Part shown: positions 20,739 to 31,199 of the stretch, piece by piece | Layout: the number at the start of each line of letters is the position of its first letter | Numbering within the stretch: the first letter of the stretch is position 1 | Origin: Argyresthia goedartella | Lineage: Eukaryota; Arthropoda; Insecta; Lepidoptera; Argyresthiidae | NCBI GenBank assembly: GCA_949825045.1 | Contig: OX463829.1 | Location: 8,370,001 to 8,434,000 of the forward strand | Reading direction: 5' to 3' | Length of the DNA stretch: 64,000 bases | Translations under genes and position numbers: made by a program | The notes under the pieces: model-generated | Seen by the model: only the letters and a program-made list of their open reading frames with translations | What the model was told of the DNA's origin: nothing | Database searches by the model: none

Positions 20739-20824
20739 TTTAACTTATACAGTGTTTTGTCTTGCTTTGACATTTGGCTTTTACTCGACGTATGAAAACG
20801 ACAAAACACTGTATAAGTTAAACA
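20739..20824. repeat. Perfect 24-bp inverted repeat in UGT intron
   Basis: Arms 20739-20762 (GTTTAACTTATACAGTGTTT...) and 20801-20824 are exact complements with a 38-base loop. A small MITE or MITE remnant, about 100 bp from the donor of the neighbouring UGT exon. Confidence 0.85.
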
Positions 20825-20924
20825 GTGTATTTTTTTTATTAGTGAGGCCTTAAATAAATAACGCCTTGTGTGACTCAGTTATTGGCTAAACTTGTGTAGC
20901 TTTACCACGCCATGTGGGACTCAC

Positions 20925-21150
20925 CAAGCAAGTCTTGCTGCGGCAGCCACCTCCTCAGCATCACGTTCGGTGGCAGTCCAGTCATGTTCCTCGCCTCGTG
21001 CTTCCACAACACTCTCTGAGGCAGCCTCGCCAGAGCTCGCACGAAGAGCCGGTGTGCGGAGGCTGGCATGCTGGCGGCGCGCACGGAGGAACCCATGGAG
21101 ACGTAGATGAAGCCTGCTTCGCCAGCGCCGGCGATCCATTCTTCTAGGTC
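20925..21150 (-). CDS. UGT: UDP-glycosyltransferase exon (interdomain / signature start)
   Basis: 226-nt exon between acceptor CCACAG (21151-21156) and donor G/GTGAGT (20925/20924). Encodes DLEEWIAGAGEAGFIYVSMG, SSVRAASMPASAHRLFVRAL and VMLRRWLPQQDLLG. The FIYVSMGSS turn and WLPQQDLL start of the UGT signature are clear. The donor splits the Gly codon after QQDLL, and the next exon supplies the rest (GHPK), so the signature spans the intron. Unusually GC-rich against its AT-rich surroundings, as is common for conserved lepidopteran UGT exons. Confidence 0.95.
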
Positions 21151-21234
21151 CTGTGGCATTACAAAAGGTTAAAAAGACACCGAAATACTTCTACAGTTTT
21201 ATTTAGCATTACCTGGTGTTTTTTATGATATCCC

Positions 21235-21310
21235 TCAGGTAAGTATATCACAAAAAAGGCCCCTTTAGTCTTTACTTAAGCTGCTGCAGTGTTTTGCCCT
21301 AAATATTTCT
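21235..21310 (+). repeat. Partial copy of the hairpin-core repeat
   Basis: Contains GTCTTTACTTAAGCTGCTGC and AGTGTTTTGCCCT, matching the right half of the core at 42600, 44690, 54715 and 58880. Confidence 0.5.
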
Positions 21311-21546
21311 AAGTTCAATGAAACTTCTAATTCAACCATGGTTGGCCACGTCACGAAATGAACAATTTTATGATCTGGTCACGACACATATATACAGGGT
21401 TTTTCCGGACCCCTAGATAAATTTCAAGTCATAGTATTGCAGGAGTACAATCAAATTATGAAACAAACAACTTTTCTTTTTTTTTGCCAATTTTTATTAA
21501 CACAAATTAAAATTATATACACCGCCCATTATTATTATTCTCGCTT

Positions 21547-21605
21547 GCTCGCGGATGCCCGCGGCTCGCGGATGCCCGCGGCTCGCGGATGCCCGCGGCT
21601 CGCGG
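21547..21605 (+). repeat. 17-bp GC-rich minisatellite
   Basis: GCTCGCGGATGCCCGCG repeated exactly at 21547, 21564 and 21581, with a partial fourth unit. Each unit can form a GCG/CGC stem. Confidence 0.95.
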
Positions 21606-22204
21606 TGCGTTGAGCACAAGCGTGACCGAACGCGCCTAGTCATTTTGGATTTACGCAGTGGCCTAAAATGCGGCTTTTAAAAAGGAAATTTGTTATTTAA
21701 TTACCTTTTTTTTCATTCTGTAAAACATATTCAGTCTTGGCTAAGGACCCAAAAAAAACCTGTTTATAAAACACTGCTTTTGTCTTGCTCAAGTAAACAG
21801 AGTTTGCAACTCAAACAGTGGTTTATACATGCAAGTAAGTTAAGTCCACCTACATACCTGCGTCTCTAGGCTATCGAAGTTGAGAATTTGAGGTAGTAAT
21901 TGTGCTTCTTGTACTTCGTAGGTACTAAGTAACTGTACTTATGTAGGTAGAGTTAATCTATCGATTAGTAAACTTGAGACAAACTCACGGATGAACATCA
22001 CTTGAACATCCGATAGACACTCAAAAGTTCGGCAATGTGCTGAACTTTACTCGAGAACAATTATGAAGTCAAATTTCGCTGACCTATCATTAGGCTTTGT
22101 GAATATTTTCTTTTCGATTCTAAACAATATGAGGCTTTTTCTTTATTCCCACGAAATAGAGTAAGTGTGGTGTGGGATTTAAGTGACGTACCCAAATATT
22201 AACT

Positions 22205-22742
22205 AATTTATATACTAATAAAATTGAACTCCTGACTGACATACTCACTGACTTCAAGGGCGTGTAGCTTTTTTGGCATACTAACTGTCAAAAATCATTA
22301 TTTCTACATATGCAGACGAAACGGGTGTGTATCGATTGAGTAAATTATTGCAAACATATATATATATGTACATACGCTTTGCGAGTAATCTGATTTCGAA
22401 GTGTGAACAAAATCGGCGACTTGTAAAGATTTTCACCAAAATTTGTCATACAAAAGAGATTAAATAAATCTCTTAACACAACACAAACAAGTAACCTCAA
22501 ATATCACCCGCATATTTTTAGTGACAATATGTCTGTACTTTGAACTCAGATTTCTCGCAAAGAGTATCGTTTTAAAAAAAAACGTAATCACACACATTTG
22601 TTTGTAATAATTTATTGTCGCCCATTCATCTGTGGCCGCAGAAATTATGCTTTTTCAAAATAGGTATGCCAGTCTCTCTACAAAAACATTAGACGGGCCG
22701 TTTTACACGACTTTTCGCCAGCGAAGCCACGGGCAACTGCTA
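22205..22742 (+). repeat. Dispersed repeat, possibly a Helitron-like non-autonomous element
   Basis: Starts near TATACTAATAAAATTGA and ends GCGAAGCCACGGGCAACTGC followed by TAGT. Repeats of this layout with a CTAG-type end are widespread in Lepidoptera and are often attributed to Helitrons. The attribution is from memory of family appearance; no second copy is in the window. Lies in the intron between the third and fourth recognised UGT exons. Confidence 0.4.
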
Positions 22743-23819
22743 GTAGTTACACAAAACTTTAAGCTTTCCATAAATAACTTCACTGGAACCATAAAACAAT
22801 ACCAATCACTTACTTGACTAGTCTGGTCCACAATATGGAAGCAATCAGATACAACATCCAACGCCTTACAATCTACATAAATTATTCGACCCTGGAGATC
22901 TCCCAAAATTGTTTCTCAACAATAGAATCTAACTTGAAAATTTGACTAGAAAGTTCTCTCTGGAGTTATCGGTTAGGGAGTAAAGCAGCAGCAGTCTGAC
23001 CCAAGAACTTCCTGTTTTACTAGCCAAGTCTGTGAGCACTAAACTGACTGAAGGGAATATAGTGAAGTCGCTGAATAGTAGAGAAGCGAGAGCAAAATTG
23101 AGGGCTGAAGGGCTCAAGGGGAGCTATAAGGAGCTGTCATAAACACGGACTTGAGATGAGGTTTTCATAAGTTCTTACTCGAATTCTAGTAAAGGCCTGT
23201 GCTACACGGTGGGGACATTAAGAGGCTACATTTATATTTCTGCTTCTCACTCTTCTTCAGATGTTCGAATCCAATGCTGGACATATGCCTCCCCAACCAA
23301 CTCCGACCGAAAATTCGTGCGATCTGCAGCCACTCTCGTTACATTTATTATTAATTACCGCAGTTGCCGGCGGCTACAAACATTAACCTCCCCACAAAAC
23401 TTTACTGAACTAATGTCTCACATCTATAATCTACCTACCTGTCAAGTTAAAACAGCTTCATACAAAGTTCATCCACCCATCTCCCCCTTAGCTGGAAGGA
23501 TATTTGAAAAAATACTTGCTTGGTTAAATTCTCATACCTATGAACTAGCTACCGGCAAACATTTCAGCTACATAAATCAAGTTCTTTGATTTTCATATAC
23601 ACTTCAACCCTCCCCTTTCCCCCTAAGGGGATGTATTTCGCCAAATGCCTTTTTAGTGCTACCCCTTTTTAGAAACTCCTTTACAAAGTTTTATGTCTCT
23701 ATGACCAGCGGCTTAGACTGTGCGTTGATATATCAGTCAGTCGATAAGCCAAGACTTTGCATTTTATATGATACAGCCTCCCCAACCACTCGAATCAATC
23801 AAACTTAATTCAAACTCAC
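22743..23819. other. UGT intron, no gene seen
   Basis: Frames at 22703-22906 (-) and 23209-23589 (+) lack family similarity. Part of 22810-23150 reads like decayed LINE ORF1 or SINE sequence but cannot be assigned. Confidence 0.4.
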
Positions 23820-24151
23820 CTGATCCAAATTCTTCGGTTCCTTACAATGTATGCACGCAATTTCAGCGACATTCGGCAAGTAAGGCCTTGAATACGACAC
23901 AGAGTAATGACCATTCTGCAGTATAAAACTGACATTCTTTCCCATGTCGTACACATGTGGCATCTTGCTTCCGAAGTGAGTTCTCACAACTCCTTGAAGA
24001 ATTCCAACCATGAAGGCGTGCATTACTACTGTGACGATGTTGAAGGCGGCGTTGATGGTTCGGTCTATTAGTCCCATGTTGTCTGTAAATGGTCTTCCGA
24101 AGAATGGTGTGACGGAGTAGGGGGCGGGGCTTCCGGAGATCGATAGAGGTA
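23820..24151 (-). CDS. UGT: UDP-glycosyltransferase exon (N-terminal acceptor-binding domain, second half)
   Basis: 332-nt exon from acceptor CCATCCACAG (24152-24161) to donor CAG/GTGAGT (23820/23819). Encodes PLSISGSPAPYSVTPFFGRP, FTDNMGLIDRTINAAFNIVT and then KMPHVYDMGKNVSFILQNGH, RPYLPNVAEIACIHCKEPKN. The GSPAPYSVTP motif, the F.DRxxN segment and the PNV.EI..IHCK.PK block are conserved in insect UGTs and form the acceptor-side pocket. Starts in phase 1 and ends in phase 0, matching both neighbours. Confidence 0.95.
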
Positions 24152-24417
24152 CTGTGGATGGGAAAGAGATTTTCGTAATTATTGTGGATAAACTCATATT
24201 CATAATTCGGTGTTGTGGTGAGTACTGAGAGGAGGAAGAACGATAAAATTAGGCAAAATATTGATATGGTACTAAAAGGAAAAAATGTTGTAAATTGGTT
24301 CGACCAGGTGATCACAAACTGGCAAGGACGGTCTAAGATGTTTCCCTTTGACATAATAATGATACTATCACCCTGTTCATCTGCTTCAAAGTCACCTTGT
24401 TATCTGTGTACCCCTAC

Positions 24418-24583
24418 CTGTATAGAAGCCTACAGTGTTGATGTAGATAAACGGCACCTTCATCTTATACACGATGCCAAGGGCACACTCCGGGTATGCT
24501 CCGTCTAGGACAATAAGGTCGAAAGTTCTTCCTGAACGGAGGAAGGACTGCGTCTCGAAGTCCGACAGGAACGCTTCGCAAGC
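24418..24583 (-). CDS. UGT: UDP-glycosyltransferase exon (N-terminal domain, middle)
   Basis: 166-nt exon between acceptor TTTCCACAG (24584-24592) and donor ACAG/GTAGGG (24418/24417). Encodes ACEAFLSDFETQSFLRSGRT and FDLIVLDGAYPECALGIVYK, VPFIYINTVGFYT. The FDLIV...ECALG segment is the classic strand-loop-helix of UGT N-domains. Phase 0 at its start, phase 1 at its end; the next exon begins TA, completing a Val codon. Its upstream partner is 26.6 kb away at 51216-51399. Confidence 0.95.
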
Positions 24584-24605
24584 CTGTGGAAAAATTGTTG
24601 TTATC

Positions 24606-24790
24606 AAATCAAATCAAAACTTCTTTATTACCGTAGATATTTACATATACTTAGCAAATATCATTTTTTACCTCTTCTCTACATTGGACCACTGTGGGAA
24701 CAAAATGGCGACGAATCTCCCATAGATTGATTTTCAAATCTTTTTTTTAATTGGTTGTTTTAACTAGTACAAATTGCAATATTAATTTTG
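24606..24790 (-). repeat. LINE 3' end family X, copy 2
   Basis: Minus strand ends AATAAAGAAG then (TTTGA)n, directly beside a UGT acceptor. Shares CTACATTGGACCACTGTGGG with the other copies. Inserted within 25 bp of the exon's acceptor, yet the polypyrimidine tract and AG are kept. Confidence 0.75.
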
Positions 24791-24912
24791 ACTGGGAATT
24801 GGGTGAAATAGTCACAATAGAGAACCGATCACCCGCCATGTCTCAGCGGGCGTCCCACCTCATAATCATCATAGTAAGCAGGAATAATCAATAAAACAAA
24901 ACAAAATACGAC

Positions 24913-25105
24913 CTTTGTGGCGTTATGGTTCGCGGCTCTGCCTCCCAAGGCACCGGGTTCGAATCCTGGCTGAGGAGAGCGAAAAAATATCCCCAGATCT
25001 TTGATGTGTATTTGGGTGTGACGTCACTGTGTATATTAGTGTATATTACACACAAGGTATATTAGTGTGGGGCCAGGAGAAATATATTTGTCCGAAAATA
25101 ATTAT
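24913..25105 (+). repeat. tRNA-derived SINE, family A
   Basis: The head resembles a tRNA: GTGGCGTTATGGTTCGCGGC (A-box region) and CACCGGGTTCGAATCCTGGC (B box). The body contains TCCCCAGATCTTTGATGTGT and matches the family at 50758-50965 (CCCAGGTCTTGGATGTTTAT). RNA polymerase III would transcribe it from the internal boxes. Confidence 0.75.
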
Positions 25106-25424
25106 TTATGTTTATGGTTAAACACTGCTTTTGGCCTCACACTGGATGCCTTGTGTTGTAGAAACCAGAAACAGCGACGTTGTAATCGCATATACAGTCT
25201 TAACTTTAACCTCAAAACAAACGTGAAACATTTTTGTATTTAAACATGACACACACAGAAGAAGTAGTTTGTAGTAAGACCGATAAAGTTTTACCAGAAC
25301 CTTTCGATAGTATTCTCCAGAACTTCGAACGCTAAAACATCAACAAAAATTTCCCCGTCGTAGATCACATGTCACATGGATATAATGCTCTAATAATAAT
25401 TTGGAATAGAACGCCGCAAGAAAA

Positions 25425-25510
25425 AAAATGCAACGAATACCCGGCAACTATTCGGTATTCGGTCTATTCGGTTACTTTTTCTTTTATTCAGTATTCGGCC
25501 GAAAAAATAA
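25425..25510 (+). repeat. ATTCGGTATTCGGCC-type repeat, left piece
   Basis: Several overlapping (ATTCGGT) words, ending CAGTATTCGGCCGAA. A related piece is at 29562-29600 beyond the pogo element. Confidence 0.5.
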
Positions 25511-26245
25511 AAGACTTAAAAAATTACATACAGGCACTCGACTCGAGGCGTCTTAACTGGCATTTTCAGAAGTAATAGGTAAACCATGGTATAACTGGCA
25601 TCGCCCAGTAACTGGCACACCTGAGTGTTATTATCAAATAATAAGCGAATAAATATTATAACGCGATCTTTGATGTGCTTGTAGGATTATCTGATTATTT
25701 TTCGATAGTTTAGTTCCATTTCGTACTGATAGATGGACTAATACCCACGCTGTCATTTTTCAAAGTCATTGCGGCGCAGAGTGTGAAAGAAAGTGCACGT
25801 TTCTATATTTTTTCGTAAGGTGAAACAAATTGTTTTCGAAAGATTTCCTCGTAAAAAAACACTTTGTAGATACCACGCTCATGACAACGAAGAAAGAAAA
25901 GGTACGTACTATACGTATTTTGTTTGTTTGTCGCTGATTTTGCTTGGGTTTAAAATTTGTGGGGGGGTGCCAGTTACTGAAAGATAGTTTGCTTACTTGC
26001 TTTATAACTGGCAGATCCCTGCCAGTAACTAAATGCTTGTTCCTTTCTTATTTTAAGAGATTTGATACTTTCAATAGATAGCTAATAAGATTTAATTTAC
26101 TTTGCAAAAAGTTTCAGTATGCTGAGACATTTCTTTCAGTATCTGTCAAGAGGTTGCCACTTACTAATTTGCATGTGCCAGTTACTGGATTATTGGATTA
26201 ACATGCTACTAATACATTTAAATTGACCATTTTATCTTTAGGGTA

Positions 26246-27836
26246 ATGGCGAAAAAAAGACAATATGCTAAAGACAACATAGACCTAGATGTGAAGTATG
26301 TACAAGACGGAGGATGTAAGGGTACAACTGCTAAAAATTTCGGAGTGCCCAGGAGCACTATTCTATTCAAGATAAACGATCCTGACACCAAATTCAAGTC
26401 TGGTCCTGATCTAGTTATAAACGCCGAAGAAGAGTTGACGATAGAATATTGGATTATACAGCTGGCTAAACAGGGATTTCCAAGAAAGAAGAAGCTGTCA
26501 TTCAATCGTACCTTAATGAGAATCCAAGGCCGAATCCTTTTAAAGACAACAAACCAGGTGATTCTTGGTTGAAAGCATTTCTAATACGGCATCCTCGCAT
26601 AACTGCAAGGACATCTGAAGGGGTTACTAATGCCAGCGCATGTGTAGGAGAAAAAGTCATCCGAAAATGTTTGATCAAATATCAGAATATTTTACAGAAC
26701 AAAATCTTACCCAGGTTTTGGAAGACCCATCACGCATTTTCAACGCAGATGAAACTGGTTTTAACATCTGTCAAAATACTGGAAAATTTTACGCAGAAAC
26801 GGGTTCTAAGAATGTGTTTGAGATTTAAAAAGCTTCATCAAAAGAGAACATAACAGATCCACTGGTTATCTATCCATACAAAAGACTACCTGAGAAAATA
26901 TGCAGCAAGTTACCCCCCACGTGGGGCGTTGCAAGGAACGAGAAAGGATGGATGACATCACAAGTATTCTACGAGTACACCGCAAACGTGATCCACCTGC
27001 AACTTGTTACGGACAATATCGCTTTACCTGTAATACTTTTTGTAGATGGGCATAAAACTCATCTTTCGCAAGAAGTTACCACATTGTGTGTGGAACTTGG
27101 AATACACCTGATTGCCTTATATCCAAATGCGACCACAATTCTCCAACCCGCCGATGTAGCTGCATTTAAACCCATTAAATCAGCTTGGCAAGAAGGTTTG
27201 AGGGCTTGGCACGCCGAACACAACTATCGGGCATCATGCAACAAAGTAACATATGAACCTTTACTAGAGAATGTAATTCTTAATTCGATTCAGAGTGACT
27301 GGCTTGTGCCCCTTCAATGCTGACAACGTCGACTACACAAAATGCCTAACCAAAGTTAAATATCACTCAGTTAGAGAACAATATAGAACAATATATATCA
27401 GACATAACGTGGAAGATGGATTACAAGACTTACAAGAATCGTCGAGAAAGAAAAAAATTAAGAGTTTTCAAATACTTCTCCTGAAATGTTGGATGGCGAC
27501 ATAAAAGTTTTATACAGACTTTGGCTGAAATTCAAAGAAAGTATAGGATGTAGTAATAATAAAAATGAAGAGATGGTTGTTCAGAACGATTCTGAGTTGG
27601 GTACAATCCATAGTCCAGTCTGCTTTTCCGAAATCGACATGCCAAGCGATATAGCTGATGCAGGTACGCCCATATTCGACCCAGTTACTGGTATTTTTCA
27701 CTGTAGTCAAGAAGCTACTGAATCCAGTGACGTTAACTTACTGCTAACTAATGCTGAAGATGTTGATGTGAATTTGACAGCTGCAGAAAGATATGATATA
27801 GCAAATAACTTAATCAATATTCCAAGCAAGTAAAGC
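26246..27836 (+). pseudogene. pogo-like (CENP-B/Tigger) transposase
   Basis: Opens MAKKRQYAKDNIDLDVKYVQ, GTTAKNFGVPRSTILFKIND: the pipsqueak/CENP-B helix-turn-helix. Frames then shift near 26540, 26690 and 26830. The DDE residues are visible: ADETGF (Asp codon 26748), FVDGHKTHLS (Asp codon 27045), LQPADVAAFKPIK (Asp codon 27153), so the last two Asp are 36 residues apart. A further segment GLCPFNADNVDY (about 27300) and an acidic tail follow. At least four frameshifts or stops, so no active enzyme. Pogo transposases move elements into TA sites. Confidence 0.85.
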
Positions 27837-27853
27837 TATAAAAGTTATATCAG

Positions 27854-28416
27854 ATGTACCGCTTGAAGACTACCTTAAGACAAGATTATGACCGGAAACT
27901 CCAAAACGTAAAAGAAAGCGAGACACAAAAAATGCATTCCGCTATAACATCTGCTGCTGATATGGAAATGATCCGATCCAAAAATGAGTTAAAGGAACAA
28001 AATGCAACCGAGAAAGAGGATCGTAAGAAGAAGCGAGAAGAGTTAAAACAACACAAGATAAGAGAGGTAAAAAAGAACAAACGGAGCAAAATAAAGAAGA
28101 GAAAAGCAAAAAAACTGTAAAACTTCATTTAACAAATACAACTGACACTAACACAGCCACGAGAATGGCAGGAATCACTTTAAAAAAGCTATATCACATA
28201 TGGTCTGTTTGTAATTACGATATAAAAAGTCTTGGTGTGCTTTGCTCGGAGTGTCGGCTCAATTATCACCAAAAATACGTGCCATTGAAACATAGAGTCC
28301 AGATACCATCGGAGGAAGAGGACGATTTTGTTTGCCATAAGTTTTTCAATGTGGAATCTGATTCTTCAGTAGATGATTTCGTTAACCGCATTCTCGAAAG
28401 CAAAATGAATAGCTAA
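27854..28416 (+). pseudogene. Transposase C-terminus: charged coil and Cys-rich segment
   Basis: 27854-28120 encodes a strongly charged helix (ELKEQNATEKEDRKKKREEL) ending in Lys-rich sequence. 28165-28416 encodes SVCNYDIKSLGVLCSECRLN, YHQKYV, whose Cys/His spacing resembles the C-terminal zinc-binding (PHD-like) tail of some pogo transposases. The two parts are in different frames from each other and from the core. Confidence 0.5.
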
Positions 28417-28947
28417 GCTCTTTTGAGAATGCGTTTAACGAATCTACTGAAGAATCTGATCCCACATTATTAATTAGGTACCTACTTGTTGTAAGTTATG
28501 AACAAAAAGTAAAGTTGATCTCATAATTTAGTTATTTTGAAAATAAAATTAAAGCTCTTGGATGCTGATGTTTCATTTATTTAAGATCCCTTAAGTAGCT
28601 TATCTTTATCTTTATCTTTCATTAAATAAAGTTTAATTCATTGAATTTAAGCTACTTTTATATAAAATTTTATTATTTCAGAATATATGCCAGTTACTGG
28701 TACAAAACCTGACAGTAATTGATTTTGTGTGCCAGTTACTGCACTTTTTCGGAGCTCTGAATGCAATGACCACAAAACTAAAGAAAATAACCTTATTTCA
28801 TTGCGTTTAGGATCGTTTATTATTCCTTATGTTATTCTCCGTAATTAAAGCCATAACAGTAATCAGGCATTGCTTTACATTTTTTTTGATAATATTTTTT
28901 AAGGTGCCAGTCGCTTAAAGTGCCAGTTACTACTATGTTTACCCTAC

Positions 28948-29561
28948 TACAAAATTAACCCCACCTGATCGTGAGTGGCAGTTGAACACTCTTTCACACT
29001 CGGCAAATTCACAATCTTCTACCATCGATTTACTGACACTGTCGTTTTCCCAAAGTCTGTTCATCTGAGTTGAGTTGATGATAACATTAGAGTGCAGAGT
29101 TATAGATATGGGAGCTTATTTTAGACCGTTTGGTAATTTGATATTTTGGATGTTGCGGTAAGTTACACAATGTTGGGACAATGAGAGAGGAATCATTGAT
29201 TCTGGAAGACATAAGTTGTTTTTAGAATGTTTCAGAACATTCCATCGAATACCGAATAGTAAATTTTAAAGAGAAAAAAACGTGATAAATAAAATCGGAC
29301 AAGAATCAACGACACACATCTGAAATACATTACGCGAATGAGATAAAAAATAATAAAATTTGAATGATGTCATTGATAGTAATACAGACTCGGACTAATA
29401 CCACAATCGGACGGAAAAAAATAAAAATTATGCGTGTCTGGACAACATTATCTCGCGAATAAAATATATAGCGGTTTGCAACGAATCAGTCACCCGCGAT
29501 GTATAATCCTGCCAACAATTTTAAGTGCATATTTTCGCCGAATGTACGGCGCTTTGGCCAA
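28948..29561. other. UGT intron, no gene seen
   Basis: A minus-strand frame near 28970-29090 (LWENDSVSKSMVEDCEFAEC) looked at first like a UGT piece but has a stop upstream and a phase clash with the next exon. Confidence 0.4.
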
Positions 29562-29605
29562 GAACGTGGCCGAACATTCGGTATTCGGTATTCGGCCAAA
29601 TAATT
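29562..29605 (+). repeat. ATTCGGTATTCGGCC-type repeat, right piece
   Basis: ACATTCGGTATTCGGTATTC followed by GGCC. Shares words with 25425-25510 on the far side of the pogo element. Confidence 0.5.
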
Positions 29606-29939
29606 GTCTTTGCTTCTCTGGGAAACATACGTTCTTTGTTAGATATTTAATTGACCAATTCACTGGATGGATTTTGGTAACGTGATTAGGTATACCATAT
29701 GGCAACAATTGTGTTCCCTTCGATCCGTCGACGGACAAAATCATGTTTATTTTAAAGACAAGAATATATTATTAATACTATAATCTTACTTACTTACTAG
29801 GTACTATAAACTTTTTGAAGTGGAACTACCTTAGGTCGCGTTGTGATTTGTGATCTGTGCGGGGGCAAAATTTATTTAACGTCTCAACAGTGGGTAATTT
29901 AAAACATTGATTTTCAATTGTTATTGGCGTATTTCTTTC

Positions 29940-30090
29940 TTTCTTATTCCTGGCATATATAAACGATCTGCCTTTCATGGTGGAGAAATGGACTTACATA
30001 GTGTTGTTTGCTGATGATACATCACTGGTCTTCAAAATTGAAAGACAAAAAGAAGATTTTGATGATGTCGATAAAGGTCGTACAAGATAA
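29940..30090 (+). pseudogene. LINE reverse transcriptase fragment (FADD box)
   Basis: Plus strand encodes AYINDLPFMVEKWTYIVLFA followed by DDTSLVFK: the RT block with the FADD catalytic pair. A minus-strand copy of the same region is at 41885-41995 (INDLP.MVEKLTDIVLF). No upstream or downstream pol remains in frame. Confidence 0.75.
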
Positions 30091-30329
30091 CTCTACGTTT
30101 ATGAATTCCAAACGTTGTCCAGTCATTAAATTTAGATTTACCGTTTTAGTCACTGATTTTCTTTAATTTTAAAAGTTTATTGAATTATGTTTGGATAATG
30201 TTGAAGAAGTCTGAATAGATTTATTTGGGTTCTGTTCATTAAAATCCGTTACTGGCAAATTTATATCTAAGTTTTTCGTATACATCTCTAATCTATGGGA
30301 TGTAATAGGCCTATAAAATGATGGATCGG

Positions 30330-31190
30330 TCTTATCCTTACGAGCAATTGGGAAACAAACTGTTCGCTTCGGGAATAAAAATGTCGCTGTGATCGGATGA
30401 TAAGTAGTTAATTACATATTTACTTGTGAATGCACAGTCACAAAAAACTTTATCTAAGCAAGTTTGGCTGGTAAGTGTAATTCTAGTAAAGTCTAATAAA
30501 GTTATTAATCGTTTTTTAATTGTTGTATCTACAAGCAAATATGCATTAAGATCACTTGAAACAATTCACTTTTTTCTGTTATTTCAGAGTTAAGTGAGGG
30601 CTTCCTCCATGATTTTCTCAAATATTTCAAAATTTCCATGGCCTTTTTCATCCCTCGGAGGTTTGTAGATACAAACAATAATATAGCTATCTAACTCAAC
30701 TCAGAATATTTGTCTTTCAAAAGTAAGTGCAAGAATATATTTCCGTTGTTTCACCTTAATATTATTTTTTACTAATATAAAAGAATAAAATAACTTAGAT
30801 GTCAGAATTTTTTGGAAACAATTCTAATACAAGTTTTTTTTTCAGGCAGCCCCTGGATGTTTTGATTGGTAATTTTAAAGTGGGGCTGACATATTTAGTG
30901 GTTCTTGTATGCTAGAGATTTCCTCTAATGTCTTATGAACTAATTTAAATCCTTGGAACAGATTCCAATGTTGCATGCAAAATATTATTAACCGGTGAAT
31001 TCCCAATAGGGGTGCATGTCATATTACCCTTTACATAAGCAGGTTTCTGATAAGTCTGTTCAATAAAAACAGCTGATGTCTAGTTGAACTTGTTTAAAGC
31101 AACTATAGCTGCGTCGCATTCATTATATGCCAACACTATATCTACTAATTTTCTATGTTTATTAGAAAGGTACAACGTATCCTGAGTCAG
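30330..31190 (-). pseudogene. LINE endonuclease region fragment
   Basis: The minus strand shows in order SNKHRKLVDIVLAYNECDAA (about 31150), YIIVCIYKPPRDEKGHGNFE (about 30690), TRITLTSQTCLDKVFCDCAF and NYLSSDHSDIF (30400). The KPP and SDH motifs mark the second half of an APE endonuclease. Multiple frame breaks. Opposite in orientation to the neighbouring RT piece. Confidence 0.65.
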
Positions 31191-31199
31191 GATGTGACG

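Larger units (their letters stand above)
25575..28947 (+). mobile_element. pogo/Tigger-type DNA transposon, decayed
   Basis: Ends show imperfect inverted repeats: ATAGGTAAACCATGG...AACTGGCA at the left and, inverted, GTAGGGTAAACATAGTAGTA then ACTGGCA at the right, with TA on each side as expected for Tc1/mariner-group elements. Contains a plus-strand transposase remnant. Subterminal zones carry many copies of GCCAGTTACTG or its complement. Lies in the large UGT intron. Confidence 0.72.

Noticed and set aside
20914..21147. Three other frames overlapping the UGT exon
   Set aside because: Shadows caused by high GC content; only the minus-strand UGT frame has family similarity and splice sites.
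28970..29090. Minus-strand segment LWENDSVSKSMVEDCEFAEC considered as a missing UGT exon
   Set aside because: A stop lies just upstream in the frame, its likely donor is in phase 1 whereas the next UGT exon starts in phase 0, and the exon at 51216-51399 fits that junction exactly.
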